A stretch of 56,357 bases of DNA, from assembly GCF_010692395.1 (NCBI RefSeq), contig NZ_JAAHHS010000027.1, forward strand, positions 1 to 56,357. Direction: 5' to 3'. The translations under genes and the position numbers were made by a program. The notes under the pieces are model-generated. The model was not told the DNA's origin. It was given only the letters and a program-made list of their open reading frames with translations, and searched no databases. The stretch comes from Moorena sp. SIO3H5 (GTDB lineage Bacteria; Cyanobacteriota; Cyanobacteriia; Cyanobacteriales; Coleofasciculaceae). This document shows positions 1 to 10,777 of the stretch, in pieces (position 1 is the stretch's first letter; the number at the start of each line of letters is the position of its first letter).

Positions 1-438
1 TTATTGACAAGTTATGACCTATCTTTTTTTACCATAATTCGCTCAATTTAAGATATATCAAGGGTTACAGGGCGCTTGTCGCCCCCCCAGATTACAACAA
101 ATAAATGCGGATCAGCATAAATCCTGCATTCTTGTTTGTTGGTTGCAATTCATCTCACCGCCAAATCGAAGATTATGGCGGGAGCCTGAGGGGGTGAAAA
201 GGGGGTTGAAAGTTAGGCTGGGCGTCCCTTTGACGTTGGCGATCGCTAGTTCAAACAGGCAAAACAATTATTGGTTTTGATTTGTGCGAGGTTGCGCCTG
301 GTAATGTTGGAGATGAGTGGGATGGAAATGTCGGAGCTAGAGTTCTGTAAAAGCTTGCTTGTTTGCAGGGTGTTCAAATAAGTTGTTAACTCGAATCGAG
401 AAATGTTCTAAAGTTAGAAAGTTGAGCTTTGTAGACGA

Positions 439-1224
439 ATGGGTGATATTCTGAGTGTTGTTGCTGATTGCATTCTCAAGGCAGAGTCTATTCTTTTCAT
501 TGTTGGAGCCGGTTTATCTGCAGACTCCGGGTTACCTACATATCGGGGTGTTGGTGGACTTTTTGAAGGTGTTCTCACTCAAGAAGGTATACCAATCGAA
601 GAAGCTATCAGTAAAAACATGTTAGAATCTTGTCCCGAAGTAACGTGGAAATATCTGTGGCAAATTGGAGCAGCCTGTCATAAAGCAAAATTCAATCGTG
701 CTCATGAGGTCATTGCACAAATCGAGTCTTGGAAACCAGGTACATGGGTATTGACGCAGAATATAGATGGGTTCGAGCGCGCAGCCGGAAGTAAAAACTT
801 GATTCAAGTACATGGACAACTCTCCGAACTATTTTGTGTAAATTGTTCTTACAGGACAACTGCAGAAGAACTCCTAGCCGGATATAGTAAACCGATGGAT
901 TTACCACCAAAATGTCCAGTTTGCGAAGGATTAATTCGTCCGGATATTGAGTTATTTGGTGAACATCATATGAGTTCGTCGGAAGAAACTTTCAAGATCC
1001 TAAATAATGCTCCCATTGATCTCATGTTTGTGATCGGCACCTCCAGAGACTACCAATACATTACTAAACCTTTGTATAAAGCTCGTAGGTTAAATGTGCC
1101 CATAGTAGAGATAAATCCTGCTGAGACCGTACTTTCAGAAATAGCTAATTACCACATCAGATCTACTGCTGCCGATACACTAGATAAATTGTGGAATATA
1201 TGCCAAAAACGACTGGTAAGCTAA
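439..1224 (+). CDS. Sir2-family NAD-dependent protein deacylase
   Basis: GAGLSADSGLPTYRG, TQNIDGFERAAGS, VHG, CxxC pairs (CVNC...CPVC) and GTS...VEINP motifs of the sirtuin fold. Confidence 0.9.
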   Translation: MGDILSVVADCILKAESILFIVGAGLSADSGLPTYRGVGGLFEGVLTQEGIPIEEAISKNMLESCPEVTWKYLWQIGAACHKAKFNRAHEVIAQIESWKPGTWVLTQNIDGFERAAGSKNLIQVHGQLSELFCVNCSYRTTAEELLAGYSKPMDLPPKCPVCEGLIRPDIELFGEHHMSSSEETFKILNNAPIDLMFVIGTSRDYQYITKPLYKARRLNVPIVEINPAETVLSEIANYHIRSTAADTLDKLWNICQKRLVS

Positions 1225-1514
1225 CTCTTTGCAGGGGTGGGAGTAAATACCACTTTGCTTATCAATTCCTGGGAGTTTCAGTGAAGTCTAATGCTTCGAT
1301 AATTAGCTTTTACGTCCTTTATAAAATCCGATAATCTTTAAATTAGAAATTAAACTTATGCAAGGAAAAAATTTTATAACAGTATATCATTTTAGTATAA
1401 TTACTCGTAAGCTATCAGCCGTCAGCTAATGCGCTACGCCCACGCTACGCGAAGAGCTATCAGCTGATAGTTTACAATTACCCTTAATCAAAATCTTCCC
1501 CATCTCCCCATCTC

Positions 1515-1552
1515 CTTAATGATGGGTATTCAACGAAATCCCCATCATTAAG
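1515..1552. terminator. Perfect 12-bp inverted repeat just downstream of the haloperoxidase gene
   Basis: CTTAATGATGGG ... CCCATCATTAAG; no clear T-tract. Confidence 0.45.
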
Positions 1553-1563
1553 CAGGTCAGACC

Positions 1564-3480
1564 TTAACGGGCACCAATCCGAATCACGTCTCCATCGAAG
1601 GTTGGCAGTGACAGCACAAAGGGATCAGTGGAATAGGTCAATGCTTGTTCTTCTAACATACCGATGGCAATTTCTTCACCCATGCGCACACTATCATAGT
1701 AGTCAGTAAAGTAGTGAACGCCAGCCATATTGCGACCAATAGAAATATTGGCAGCCAGTTTGTTCAACTCACCCTCCAGAGTCAGAAAATCCCTGGATCG
1801 CTCTGAAACAAGTGTCGCTTCACCTTTGGTGTAGGCAGATTGATCAGGGGCACGGAACACAATAGCCTGATCTTTGGGGCTAAAGCGTTTAAATCTGATC
1901 TGTGTCCTTGCTTGTCCGGGTTGTGGGTTTTTGACTGGTGTTTCTACTAAAACTGCACTGGTATCAAAGAATGCCTTAAGCATGGTCACACATGCTCCAG
2001 CAACAGTGGCATGTCCTGCACCATAGGCAGGGTGCATGGGAGACCCTTCAGGAAATGCCATTGGTAGTAGATAATTCGGTGAGCCAGAGCCATTTTGCTT
2101 GGCTAGTTCCAAAATTGAGTTGAGAGTACCGTTGGTTTCTAGTTCACGTTGGAACCTTTTAATGTACTTGATTAATGCTCTGGGTACAGTAGCTTTAGCT
2201 TCATTAGGTAGGTCTTGAAATCGCCGTAATAGTTCAATCCGGGCTGCCAATGCCTCTGGTCGCAGGCGAATATGGTTATTGAACTTCTGGAAACGGACAG
2301 CTTTGAGTGCTCGTGTGGCAACTTCAGTAACTAAAGTTAAGATGTGTGGACCGCCATAGAGGGCAAAACCACCAGCATTGCGACGGGTTGCTGGATTACC
2401 TGCTGCTACACCACCCCCAGAAAGATGATCAAAACCAGGATCGAAGGGTGTTTGCATGCCCAGCAGAATGATGCAAGCGTTGAGATACGCTTCATAGAGA
2501 GCATCGTAATGAACATAAGTAGCTAAATCCCGGGGAGTAGAGATAAACCGACGAGCTGGACGATCTGGTAGCTTAGGGTTTTGATCCTTCTGTAAAACAT
2601 AGCTTTCTGTTTCTTGGTTAATCCCACGCTGAACCAAGACATAGTCTTCCATGTTGGTCATGTAATCTAGGTTAGGTGTTGCAATGGGAAGCTTTTGATC
2701 AATTTGCAAAGCACCATAGGTAATTTTACCTTCTGCAACGCTGCCACCACCATTGAGATCAACATTACCAATCAGTAGAAACTGAGAGAGATAGGGACCG
2801 ACTTCCACTCCTGGAGAAGAGCCTCGGAATACGGTTTGCTCATCAAGCTTGCCTCTGGCATTCACCTTACGAGGTCGTCCAGTTTGGTTGCGAATATAGT
2901 CGAGGGCATTGAGACGATTGATAGAACTCTCAATTTGGCTATTCGCTGCTCTTTTCTCAAAGTCATTGAAGGGCTGATCCCTCAGTATGGCTAATTCGTA
3001 GACTTCTGCTATCTCAAAAATTAGCTCTTGGTTAGCCTTTCCGTTAGTATCGATTAACGGTGGTGCCGGAGGCATGGTAACCGCTTGTGGATCTGGTCCG
3101 TTTAGCTCAAAGACAACCCCTGCAGTTGGTGCTTCCCATTGTCTAAAGTTCTCAAGTAGATCAGGGTCAGTCTCAGGCTTAATAGTGTAGTCTTCACCTG
3201 TAAATACTACCTCAAATTTAGCACCATGACGTACCGGATCAGTGAAGGGATCAATAAAGCCATCGTCTATTGCACGGCGAAACGCGACAAAATCCTGTGG
3301 GTCTTGTAGTAGCCCTGTATCAGGGTTGTGGGGTAGCCCTTTAGTAAAGGACATAAAATACTGATCATCAGCATGTCGCTGTTCATCCCCATTGGCTTTA
3401 TGGGTAGGATAGTCTCGACTTCTGGCTAATTTTGCAGCGTCGAGGCGAACGTCAAAAGACTTCTCTGAACGATTTGCCAT
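1564..3480 (-). CDS. Vanadium-dependent haloperoxidase (bromoperoxidase-like)
   Basis: PMHPAYGAGHATVAGACVT and GRNMAGVHYFTDYYDSVRMGEEIAIGML match the vanadate-binding motifs of algal/cyanobacterial V-haloperoxidases. Confidence 0.88.
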   Translation of the reverse strand: MANRSEKSFDVRLDAAKLARSRDYPTHKANGDEQRHADDQYFMSFTKGLPHNPDTGLLQDPQDFVAFRRAIDDGFIDPFTDPVRHGAKFEVVFTGEDYTIKPETDPDLLENFRQWEAPTAGVVFELNGPDPQAVTMPPAPPLIDTNGKANQELIFEIAEVYELAILRDQPFNDFEKRAANSQIESSINRLNALDYIRNQTGRPRKVNARGKLDEQTVFRGSSPGVEVGPYLSQFLLIGNVDLNGGGSVAEGKITYGALQIDQKLPIATPNLDYMTNMEDYVLVQRGINQETESYVLQKDQNPKLPDRPARRFISTPRDLATYVHYDALYEAYLNACIILLGMQTPFDPGFDHLSGGGVAAGNPATRRNAGGFALYGGPHILTLVTEVATRALKAVRFQKFNNHIRLRPEALAARIELLRRFQDLPNEAKATVPRALIKYIKRFQRELETNGTLNSILELAKQNGSGSPNYLLPMAFPEGSPMHPAYGAGHATVAGACVTMLKAFFDTSAVLVETPVKNPQPGQARTQIRFKRFSPKDQAIVFRAPDQSAYTKGEATLVSERSRDFLTLEGELNKLAANISIGRNMAGVHYFTDYYDSVRMGEEIAIGMLEEQALTYSTDPFVLSLPTFDGDVIRIGAR

Positions 3481-3560
3481 GGGAACTCCTTAGGAAAAAG
3501 AATTTTGATATGTTTTGAACATGTCTATATCAAATGTAAAAAGTAATTTATAGCTCTGAC

Positions 3561-3583
3561 AGTACCCACAAGGGTACTTTTTT
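3561..3583 (+). terminator. Intrinsic-terminator-like hairpin (AGTACCC acaa GGGTACT TTTTT)
   Basis: 7-bp stem followed by a T run, read on the + strand. Confidence 0.4.
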
Positions 3584-3907
3584 CAGCCAACAAAAAATGG
3601 GTTGCTTTGTAAGCATTAAGCCCTTAGCTGACAGCATGATAGCTGACAGCTAAGGGCTGAAAATAAATCTCTGGCGAGAGAATTTTATACTTCGAGATTT
3701 TAGAGAATTGAAAGTTTGGGGAAAACCCCAACGCCAACGGCTGAGGGTAACTGCACCTCAAGTAGCGTGCGTGGCACAGGCTTCGACGCTGGGAAGTAGG
3801 GCATATGCTTAGGCAGAATATAGGCAGGAAAAGGCTTTAAAATAGGTGGTATATTGAACGGGTTTTCCCTAACCTTATAATAAATGTTATAACGGGCTTA
3901 TTTGAAT

Positions 3908-4600
3908 TTATGATAATCTAATCTGGGTGATCGCAATATTTCCTGACAAACACACATCAACGTCTGTTCCTGAATCAGATTTGCGATTGATGTCATCTCC
4001 CACATAAAGATATCCATCCTCTTGCTTTACAAATTCTGTGAGTAGGGGACGGGTACAGAGGGAACAAAAGACTATCTCTGGCTCGGTTGCGTCTGGTTCT
4101 AGGTGGGGAAAGTTGACGCTCCAGAAGGTGCCAGGCTCAGACGGTTGGTTTAATAACTTGTGCAATACCTGCACCGTCCATTGTGTTGCTCTTTCCCAGT
4201 CAAGTTCCCAGTCAGTTCTCTTAAAATGAGAAAAAGCGATCGCGTTCAGGCCGTGTATTGTGGCCTCTCTAGCCGCCGCTATGGTTCCTGAGGGATAAAT
4301 GTCTGAGCCCAGATTGCAGCCCCCATTAATCCCAGAGACAACAAACTCGATATCGTCGTAGAGATAGTTGACCCCCAAACGCACACAATCAGCGGGGGTA
4401 CTGTCTACACTCACCTCAGTCTGCGATCGCCATTCCACTGGAATAACTGTGCGAATATTGACCTGATGGCCACAGCCGGACTGGTGGTGTTTAGGCGCAA
4501 CCACCGCTATGCGATCGCTTGTTACTTGGAATAATGCTTTGTGCAATGCGTGAATGCCGGGAGCATCAATCCCATCATCATTGGTTACTAAAAAAGCCAT
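3908..4600 (-). CDS. surE: 5'/3'-nucleotidase SurE
   Basis: MAFLVTNDDGIDAPGIHAL, APKHHQSGCGH, STPADCVRLG, SGINGGCNLGSDIYPSGTIAAAREA; start moved to the internal ATG (M9 of the supplied ORF). Confidence 0.9.
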   Translation of the reverse strand: MAFLVTNDDGIDAPGIHALHKALFQVTSDRIAVVAPKHHQSGCGHQVNIRTVIPVEWRSQTEVSVDSTPADCVRLGVNYLYDDIEFVVSGINGGCNLGSDIYPSGTIAAAREATIHGLNAIAFSHFKRTDWELDWERATQWTVQVLHKLLNQPSEPGTFWSVNFPHLEPDATEPEIVFCSLCTRPLLTEFVKQEDGYLYVGDDINRKSDSGTDVDVCLSGNIAITQIRLS

Positions 4601-4705
4601 AATCCCAGCTCCACCGATAAACAAAATGAGGATAGCAGATCAGTCAGAGCAAATACCATCTCTACTGACCTACTAACCACTTAAAGTATCAATAAGCTAC
4701 AAAAG

Positions 4706-5872
4706 CTAGAGTCTGGTGGCGTCTAACCACATGACACCAAATAGGTCATGACCCACACCATAGCCTGGTTGTTGCGTCTCTTCTAATTTCCGCAACGCTT
4801 GAGCTAGCATAGACTCGACCTTCTGTCGGTACAGCTGTTTGTCAGAAATCTCTTGTAATTCTTGCTGAGCCGCTGCCTTAAATCCTTGAACTTCAGGGGG
4901 CAACTCAACGGTCGCGACCGCCAAAGGCTCACCCAATAGCTCTGTGGCGTCACTCACCAAACGGTTCCACCAACCAGAGAATTTGCTGAAGAAATCTAAG
5001 ATATGCTCTGGTGCCGCTCCTAACTCGACTTGAAAGATTAGTTGGCTCAAGTCTGTCTGTTGTGAGGGTGAGAGCAAACTATTGACTAGGTCCCGATACT
5101 GGGGCAACTTTGGGTTAAACTGCCTCGTTGAGGTATGGCGACCAACCATAATCGAGCGATCGAAAAACTCAAACTTCTCAACAGGACAGCCTACGGCATT
5201 CGCTGCCTGCTGCATAATTTCTTGCAAGTGTTCATGGGAGTAAAAACTCATCCATGTAGGGTCTTTATCCCCTTCGCTCTGGAAAAAGCTCATGGAGTAA
5301 TTCCAACGGCTGTTCTGCCATTGGGGTGTCCACTCGATACTGTAGCGCCCCAAAACATCCACAATCACAGCACACCGGGAGCGATTCTCGCAAACATTGG
5401 TCACAATCATCGTTAAGGCTTGGTCAAGCTCCTTGTGAGTCAGATGAGAGTAGGGAACGCCGCAAGAAAGATATAAATCCAAGGGCCGAGCGAGCTTGCT
5501 AGTCCGAATATCCGCACATTCAAACCCAACGTTACTGTGGTTACCATATAAATTTATGGCAGTTTCCACCATTTGGTTACTAATATCAACTCCCAAGTAC
5601 TCTAGCTCATACCTACCACTTAGTTCAGGGTCTTTTAACAATAGCGTTGATAGCAAAACATATCCATCACCTGTGCCTGCACCAATATCAACAACCCGTA
5701 GTTTCTCCCCCTTATTTTTTCTCACTGGGGCGATCGCCTGCTTAAACACTGAACGAGAGAACGGCTCCTCCCAATCAACTTTTACACCGTCACGACGACT
5801 CTTAGATAAGTAATGTTGAACCGCATTGCTTTGATCGTATACAGTCTTAATCTGCTCTGGAGTTACTTTCAT
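4706..5872 (-). CDS. Class I SAM-dependent methyltransferase
   Basis: VVDIGAGTGDGYVLL glycine-rich motif I, followed by LGVDISNQMVETA. Confidence 0.75.
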   Translation of the reverse strand: MKVTPEQIKTVYDQSNAVQHYLSKSRRDGVKVDWEEPFSRSVFKQAIAPVRKNKGEKLRVVDIGAGTGDGYVLLSTLLLKDPELSGRYELEYLGVDISNQMVETAINLYGNHSNVGFECADIRTSKLARPLDLYLSCGVPYSHLTHKELDQALTMIVTNVCENRSRCAVIVDVLGRYSIEWTPQWQNSRWNYSMSFFQSEGDKDPTWMSFYSHEHLQEIMQQAANAVGCPVEKFEFFDRSIMVGRHTSTRQFNPKLPQYRDLVNSLLSPSQQTDLSQLIFQVELGAAPEHILDFFSKFSGWWNRLVSDATELLGEPLAVATVELPPEVQGFKAAAQQELQEISDKQLYRQKVESMLAQALRKLEETQQPGYGVGHDLFGVMWLDATRL

Positions 5873-6154
5873 AACAAATGTATGTTTCTACTAGAACTTC
5901 AAACGTCTATCGACTCAGATCTGTCACTTCAACGAACTGCTAAGTCTCTCTGGAGCAGGCTTTTAATGAATTTTAACTTTGTTCTTAAAGCATTGTATCA
6001 TAAAAAATCGTAACAACAAAAAAATGTATCAAAAGAAAGCGCGACAGCTATAGCAATCCTCAATTATTTGTATTTTATTAAGACTCGTAAATCATCCCTG
6101 GGCAAGGGTTGTAGCGATATATTCCGCCACTCTTCGGCTAATATATTTGACGAA

Positions 6155-7672
6155 TCAGATAGGATTGCTATAATCTTCAACAAAATACCAGTAGCTCAAT
6201 TCTTCCAACGAAATATCATTATCTGGCTGTGGATCACAGAAATAGGAATGGATCGGAAGTAACTCAGCAGCAGGATTTGCTGATGGTTCAGAAATAATCT
6301 GTTTGATTCGGCTCAAGTAGTTTAAAGCGGTGCTATCCCAGGTGTAATAGTCCAAAACATACTGCTGACAAAGTTTATGCAACCTTTGCCACAGGTGTTG
6401 ATCACAGAGTATTTCCCTGATGCCTCTAGCAATATCTGCTGGATCATTGGGATCAACTAACATCCCATAGTCTTCATCTCCTACTTTTAGACTTTCACCA
6501 ACACCACTATTTTTTGTTACCACTATCGGTAATCCAGCTGCTGCTGCTTCTAAAGGAGCAAGACCAAAGGGTTCAAACAGGGAGGTAAGAGTAAACACGG
6601 AACCACGCTGAGCAAAATAGCGATAGGAAGCGGCTAGTGCTGGTTGATCGGGTACTGAAAAAGCGCTAACTTTACCCCACAAATTTTTTTCTCGTACTAC
6701 TTCCCGGATCGGACCGATTACTAGTTTTTCGGTCTGTTCATCCTGGGCTTTTTCCTGCAAGGGGTTATCCAATCCACCAGTAATCAGCACCACATTGGCT
6801 TTCTGTTGCACTATCACATCCTCAGCAAATGCTTGCACCAAACCTAGGAGGTTTTTCTTGGGGTCTAAACGGCTGGATGCCAAGATAGCTGGTAGATTGC
6901 GCCGTGACTCACTGATGTCCCTGCGCAATCGCTCTTCAATCAGTTGATAAGTCGCTTCTTCATTATGAGCGATCGCATCGGAACCAAAAACAGAGCTATT
7001 CACTCCCGGTGCAATCACGGCAAATCGATGATCATCTTCTATATCCACTGCTCCACGATAAGCATGATGACTGTACTGTTGGAACCGCTCTTGTGCCGTA
7101 TTAGTAATATTGAGGGCTGAATGGTTCATGCTCAACCGTTCCGCTAGGATTCGGTATCGGAAATTGTAATAGTGATCGATTTGAGCCAGATTCTCAGGAG
7201 TGACCTGGAGTTTATCCATTTTTTGAGCCCCCAGGGAATGACCTGTGAAAGTAAAAGGTATCCCTGTCTGTTGCTCAATCAGCACCCCACACACTCCCCC
7301 ATCACTGTAGTGGGTAGTCATGATATCGGGGAATTTACCTTCCTCTCGATAAAACTCCAGGATGTTTGCTACCCAGTCTTGGAGGAGATGGGGCCATAAC
7401 AATTCTTTGCGCAGGAACTGTTGTGGTCCGGCTGGCAATCGGATAATCCGGAGGTTGTCTACACTCCCATAGCCATCAAAGGTCTCGGCAAATTCTGGCC
7501 AATCCGGATCAAGGATTTGGCGGGTGAGAATATCTACTTGGTGACCTTGTTTTGCGATCGCATCTGCCACTTGCCTGACATAAACCAACTGACCACCGAA
7601 ATCGGGATGTTCGCTAATGTAGCTATTTTTATGGTCAAAATTACCGTGAGGGTTGAGAAATCCAATGTGCAT
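6155..7672 (-). CDS. Sucrose-phosphate-synthase-like GT4 glycosyltransferase
   Basis: GFLNPHGNFDHKNSYISEHPDFGGQLVYVRQVADAIAKQGHQVDILTR; GHSLGAQKMD; SRLDPKKNLLGLVQAF; FTLTSLFEPFGLAPLEAAAAGLPIVVTKNSG. Start probably at the internal ATG (MHIGFLNP). Confidence 0.82.
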   Translation of the reverse strand: MHIGFLNPHGNFDHKNSYISEHPDFGGQLVYVRQVADAIAKQGHQVDILTRQILDPDWPEFAETFDGYGSVDNLRIIRLPAGPQQFLRKELLWPHLLQDWVANILEFYREEGKFPDIMTTHYSDGGVCGVLIEQQTGIPFTFTGHSLGAQKMDKLQVTPENLAQIDHYYNFRYRILAERLSMNHSALNITNTAQERFQQYSHHAYRGAVDIEDDHRFAVIAPGVNSSVFGSDAIAHNEEATYQLIEERLRRDISESRRNLPAILASSRLDPKKNLLGLVQAFAEDVIVQQKANVVLITGGLDNPLQEKAQDEQTEKLVIGPIREVVREKNLWGKVSAFSVPDQPALAASYRYFAQRGSVFTLTSLFEPFGLAPLEAAAAGLPIVVTKNSGVGESLKVGDEDYGMLVDPNDPADIARGIREILCDQHLWQRLHKLCQQYVLDYYTWDSTALNYLSRIKQIISEPSANPAAELLPIHSYFCDPQPDNDISLEELSYWYFVEDYSNPI

Positions 7673-8115
7673 CACACTGACTCGAATAAAAACCAACTGT
7701 TATAGCGCTACGCGCAATGGCATTGGCAAGAGGCAAGAGGCAATAGTTGACTAAAACAGCTTTTGCTGATTGTATCAATGTCCTTTTAATGGGTAGTGCT
7801 TTAGCAAACCCTTACAATTCCTGGGATTGACAATCCAGCTTGAGCTTGTTTTGGGGATCTTATGTTAACTAAAAATTAAACTTATAATTTTATTATGAAA
7901 TTGGGTGCTTTTCGCGATACATTTAACACTTTTTAATGTTAAATTATATTAAGAAGCATCGGGAAAAACGAGACCTCTTGCGTAAATAGCCAACAACAGC
8001 GTGATAACTACGATAGTTACCTCCTAATAATTGACTTTTGCAAAAGGTCTTCGGTTCAGGCAGGGAACTTATTCGTAATCAATAGTAAATAAATTCAGGA
8101 GAGGTAAGACATTAT

Positions 8116-9483
8116 ATGGTTAGTTCTACGGTTAGTTCTACAGTTAGTGAAGCAAAGACCACTACTCCTCACCATGTGGTCATTGTTGGTGGCGGATTTG
8201 GTGGACTCTATGCTGCTCAGGCTCTGAGAAAGGCACCAGTGAAAGTAACTCTAATCGATAAACGGAACTTTCATTTGTTCCAGCCCCTACTCTACCAAGT
8301 GGCTACCGGGGGCTTATCCGCTGGTGATATTTCCTCACCCCTGCGGGCAATCCTGAGTCACCATAAAAATACTCAAGTGCTGATGGGGAAAGTAATTGGT
8401 CTTGACCCGAACCAGAAAACCGTTCAACTAGCAGACAAAGAACTATCTTACGACTCCCTGATCGTGGCCACTGGCGTTAGCCACCACTACTTCGGTAATG
8501 ATCAATGGGCAAAAGACGCTCCTGGTTTGAAAACCATTGAAGATGCTCTAGACATTAGACGTCGGATTTATTCTGCCTTTGAAGCCGCAGAAAAAGAAAC
8601 TGACCCTGAGAAACGTCGCGCTTGGTTGACCTTTGTGCTAGTAGGAGGCGGACCAACTGGAGTGGAATTAGCCGGGGCGATGGCAGAATTAGCTTACGAC
8701 ACCTTAAAAAATGACTTCCGCGACATTGATACTTCCGAGGCGAGGATTTTGCTGTTGGAAGGGATGGATCGGATTTTGCCTCCTTACCCACCGGAGTTAT
8801 CAGTAAAAGCCCAAAATTCTCTGGAACGGTTAGGAGTAACAGTACAGACAAAGACTCTAGTTACTAATATTGATAATGATATAGTTACCATGCGTCGAGG
8901 AGAGCAGGTAGAGGAAATTAACGCCAAAACTGTTCTGTGGGCAGCAGGGATGAAAGCGTCTGCCATGGGCAAGGCGCTAGCAAACGCGACTGGTGCGGAG
9001 TTAGACCGGGCTGGACGGGTGATAGTACAACCGGATATGAGCTTGGCCGGACATCCGGATATTTTTGTGATTGGTGATTTGGCGAATTTCTCTCATCAAA
9101 CTGGTAAGCCCCTACCAGGAGTTGCGCCAGTGGCGATGCAACAAGGTAAGTATGTCTCTACTCTGATTCAGAAGCGCCTTAAGGAGGAGACCTTACCCGA
9201 TTTTCATTACCAGGATTATGGCAATTTAGCGGTGATTGGACGCAATGCCGCAGTAGTGGATTTGGGGTTTGTTAAGTTCTCTGGTTTCCCCGCTTGGCTA
9301 GCCTGGATTTTTATCCACATCTTCTTCCTGATTGAGTTTGATAACAAGTTGCTGGTCATGATTCAGTGGGCATGGCATTACCTTACCTTTAAGCGCGGGG
9401 TTCGTTTAATTACCAACCTTGAGGAAGAACCAGCAGGCAATTTCGAAGAGAGAAGAGATTATCGGACGCCGGTACAGGTGTAG
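8116..9483 (+). CDS. Type II NADH dehydrogenase-like FAD/NAD(P)-dependent oxidoreductase
   Basis: VVIVGGGFGGLYAAQAL, RNFHLFQPLLYQVATGGLS, FVLVGGGPTGVELAGAMAE, IFVIGDLA motifs. Confidence 0.9.
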   Translation: MVSSTVSSTVSEAKTTTPHHVVIVGGGFGGLYAAQALRKAPVKVTLIDKRNFHLFQPLLYQVATGGLSAGDISSPLRAILSHHKNTQVLMGKVIGLDPNQKTVQLADKELSYDSLIVATGVSHHYFGNDQWAKDAPGLKTIEDALDIRRRIYSAFEAAEKETDPEKRRAWLTFVLVGGGPTGVELAGAMAELAYDTLKNDFRDIDTSEARILLLEGMDRILPPYPPELSVKAQNSLERLGVTVQTKTLVTNIDNDIVTMRRGEQVEEINAKTVLWAAGMKASAMGKALANATGAELDRAGRVIVQPDMSLAGHPDIFVIGDLANFSHQTGKPLPGVAPVAMQQGKYVSTLIQKRLKEETLPDFHYQDYGNLAVIGRNAAVVDLGFVKFSGFPAWLAWIFIHIFFLIEFDNKLLVMIQWAWHYLTFKRGVRLITNLEEEPAGNFEERRDYRTPVQV

Positions 9484-9499
9484 GACTTTAGGGATTAGG

Positions 9500-9745
9500 G
9501 ATTAAGGTAAGCTATCAGCTATCAGCTATCAGCTTATGTGCTACGCACACGCTACGCGAACAGCTATCAGCGGTCAGCGATTAGCGCTACGCGCACGCGT
9601 GCGCATAAGCTGATGGCCGTAGGCCAAGGTAAACCGAACAGCTTTTGAATAAAATAAGCTGACGACTGACCGCTGTTCGCGTAGCGTGGCCTTTGGCCAA
9701 CGACTGACCGCTGACCGCTGACCGCTGACCACTGACCCTTACACT
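9500..9745. repeat. Dense intergenic palindromic/tandem repeat region
   Basis: (gctatca)n, CGCTACGCG, GGCCGTAGGCC and (ctgaccg)n tracts. Confidence 0.75.
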
Positions 9746-9805
9746 AGGCTTTAGTAATTAAACTATTACTCTCACCCCTAATCCCTAATACTATTAACCT
9801 AATCC

Positions 9806-10777
9806 ATGAGTCAGATTTCCTCTAAAACATCTACTCCTTCCTCGATTAATCTATTGGAGCAACCAGCCGCTTGGCTGTACAGTTTATGGAAATTTTCTCG
9901 TCCCCATACGATTATTGGGACGAGTTTAAGTATTTTTGCCCTCTATGTCATTGCTGTGTCCATGACTAACAGTGGTTGGACTTGGCAAGGGTTCGGTCAA
10001 CTGCTGGGAGCTTGGATTGCTTGTTTGTGCGGCAATGTCTATATCGTAGGACTAAATCAATTGCACGATGTGGAGATTGACCGGATTAATAAACCCCATC
10101 TTCCAGTGGCTGCAGGGGAGTTTTCTCTGCAACTCGGTCAGGGGATTGTAGCGGTAACTGGTATCCTAGCGCTACTGTTGGCTTGGTTATTGGGACCGTG
10201 GTTGTTGTTGATGGTCAGTATTAGTTTGGCAATTGGTACATCCTATTCCTTGCCACCAATCCGGCTGAAGCGGTTTCCCTTTTGGGCAGCGCTATGTATT
10301 TTTTCAGTACGGGGAGCAATCGTTAATGTAGGTCTGTTTTTACACTTTAGTTGGGCATTGCAACAGGCACAAGTGATGATGCCCACCGCAGCAGTGTGGG
10401 CATTGACCTGGTTTATCTTAGTCTTTTCCGTTGCGATCGCAATATTCAAAGATGTCCCAGATATCGATGGGGATAAGCGTTTCAATATCACTACCTTTAC
10501 CATCCGCCTCGGTAAATTGGCGGTATTTAATATAGCACGGGGGGTGATTACTGCTTGCTATCTGGCGATGGTGCTAGCTAGTGTGCTGCTCCTCGGTTCA
10601 GTAAATATCCTCTTCTTGGTAGGGACCCATCTGGTCGCATTAGCAGTAATGTGGTGGCGCTCTTACCAGGTAGACTTGGAGGATAAAAATGCGATCGCTA
10701 GTTTTTATCAGTTTATCTGGAAACTCTTTTTCCTGGAATATTTGATATTCCCAGCGGCTTGTCTTTTTAGACTATAA
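9806..10777 (+). CDS. hpt: Homogentisate phytyltransferase (UbiA family)
   Basis: KFSRPHTIIGTSLS; NQLHDVEIDRINKPHLPVAAGE; YSLPPIRLKRFPFWAA; FKDVPDIDGDKRFNITTFTIRLG. Confidence 0.88.
   Translation: MSQISSKTSTPSSINLLEQPAAWLYSLWKFSRPHTIIGTSLSIFALYVIAVSMTNSGWTWQGFGQLLGAWIACLCGNVYIVGLNQLHDVEIDRINKPHLPVAAGEFSLQLGQGIVAVTGILALLLAWLLGPWLLLMVSISLAIGTSYSLPPIRLKRFPFWAALCIFSVRGAIVNVGLFLHFSWALQQAQVMMPTAAVWALTWFILVFSVAIAIFKDVPDIDGDKRFNITTFTIRLGKLAVFNIARGVITACYLAMVLASVLLLGSVNILFLVGTHLVALAVMWWRSYQVDLEDKNAIASFYQFIWKLFFLEYLIFPAACLFRL

Noticed and set aside
1-438. Possible RNA gene or regulatory element at the window start
   Set aside because: No convincing stem-loop, tRNA-like or conserved motif seen beyond short C/G runs
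8116-9483. Assignment to NdbB (demethylphylloquinone reductase) on the basis of proximity to hpt
   Set aside because: N-terminal RNFHLFQPLLYQVATGGLS pattern looks like general NDH-2 rather than the NdbB lineage I recall; left unassigned
9806-10777. Chlorophyll/bacteriochlorophyll synthase ChlG
   Set aside because: The UbiA motif set (NQLHDVEIDRINKPHLPVAAGE, DGDKRFNITTFTIRLG) fits homogentisate phytyltransferase better
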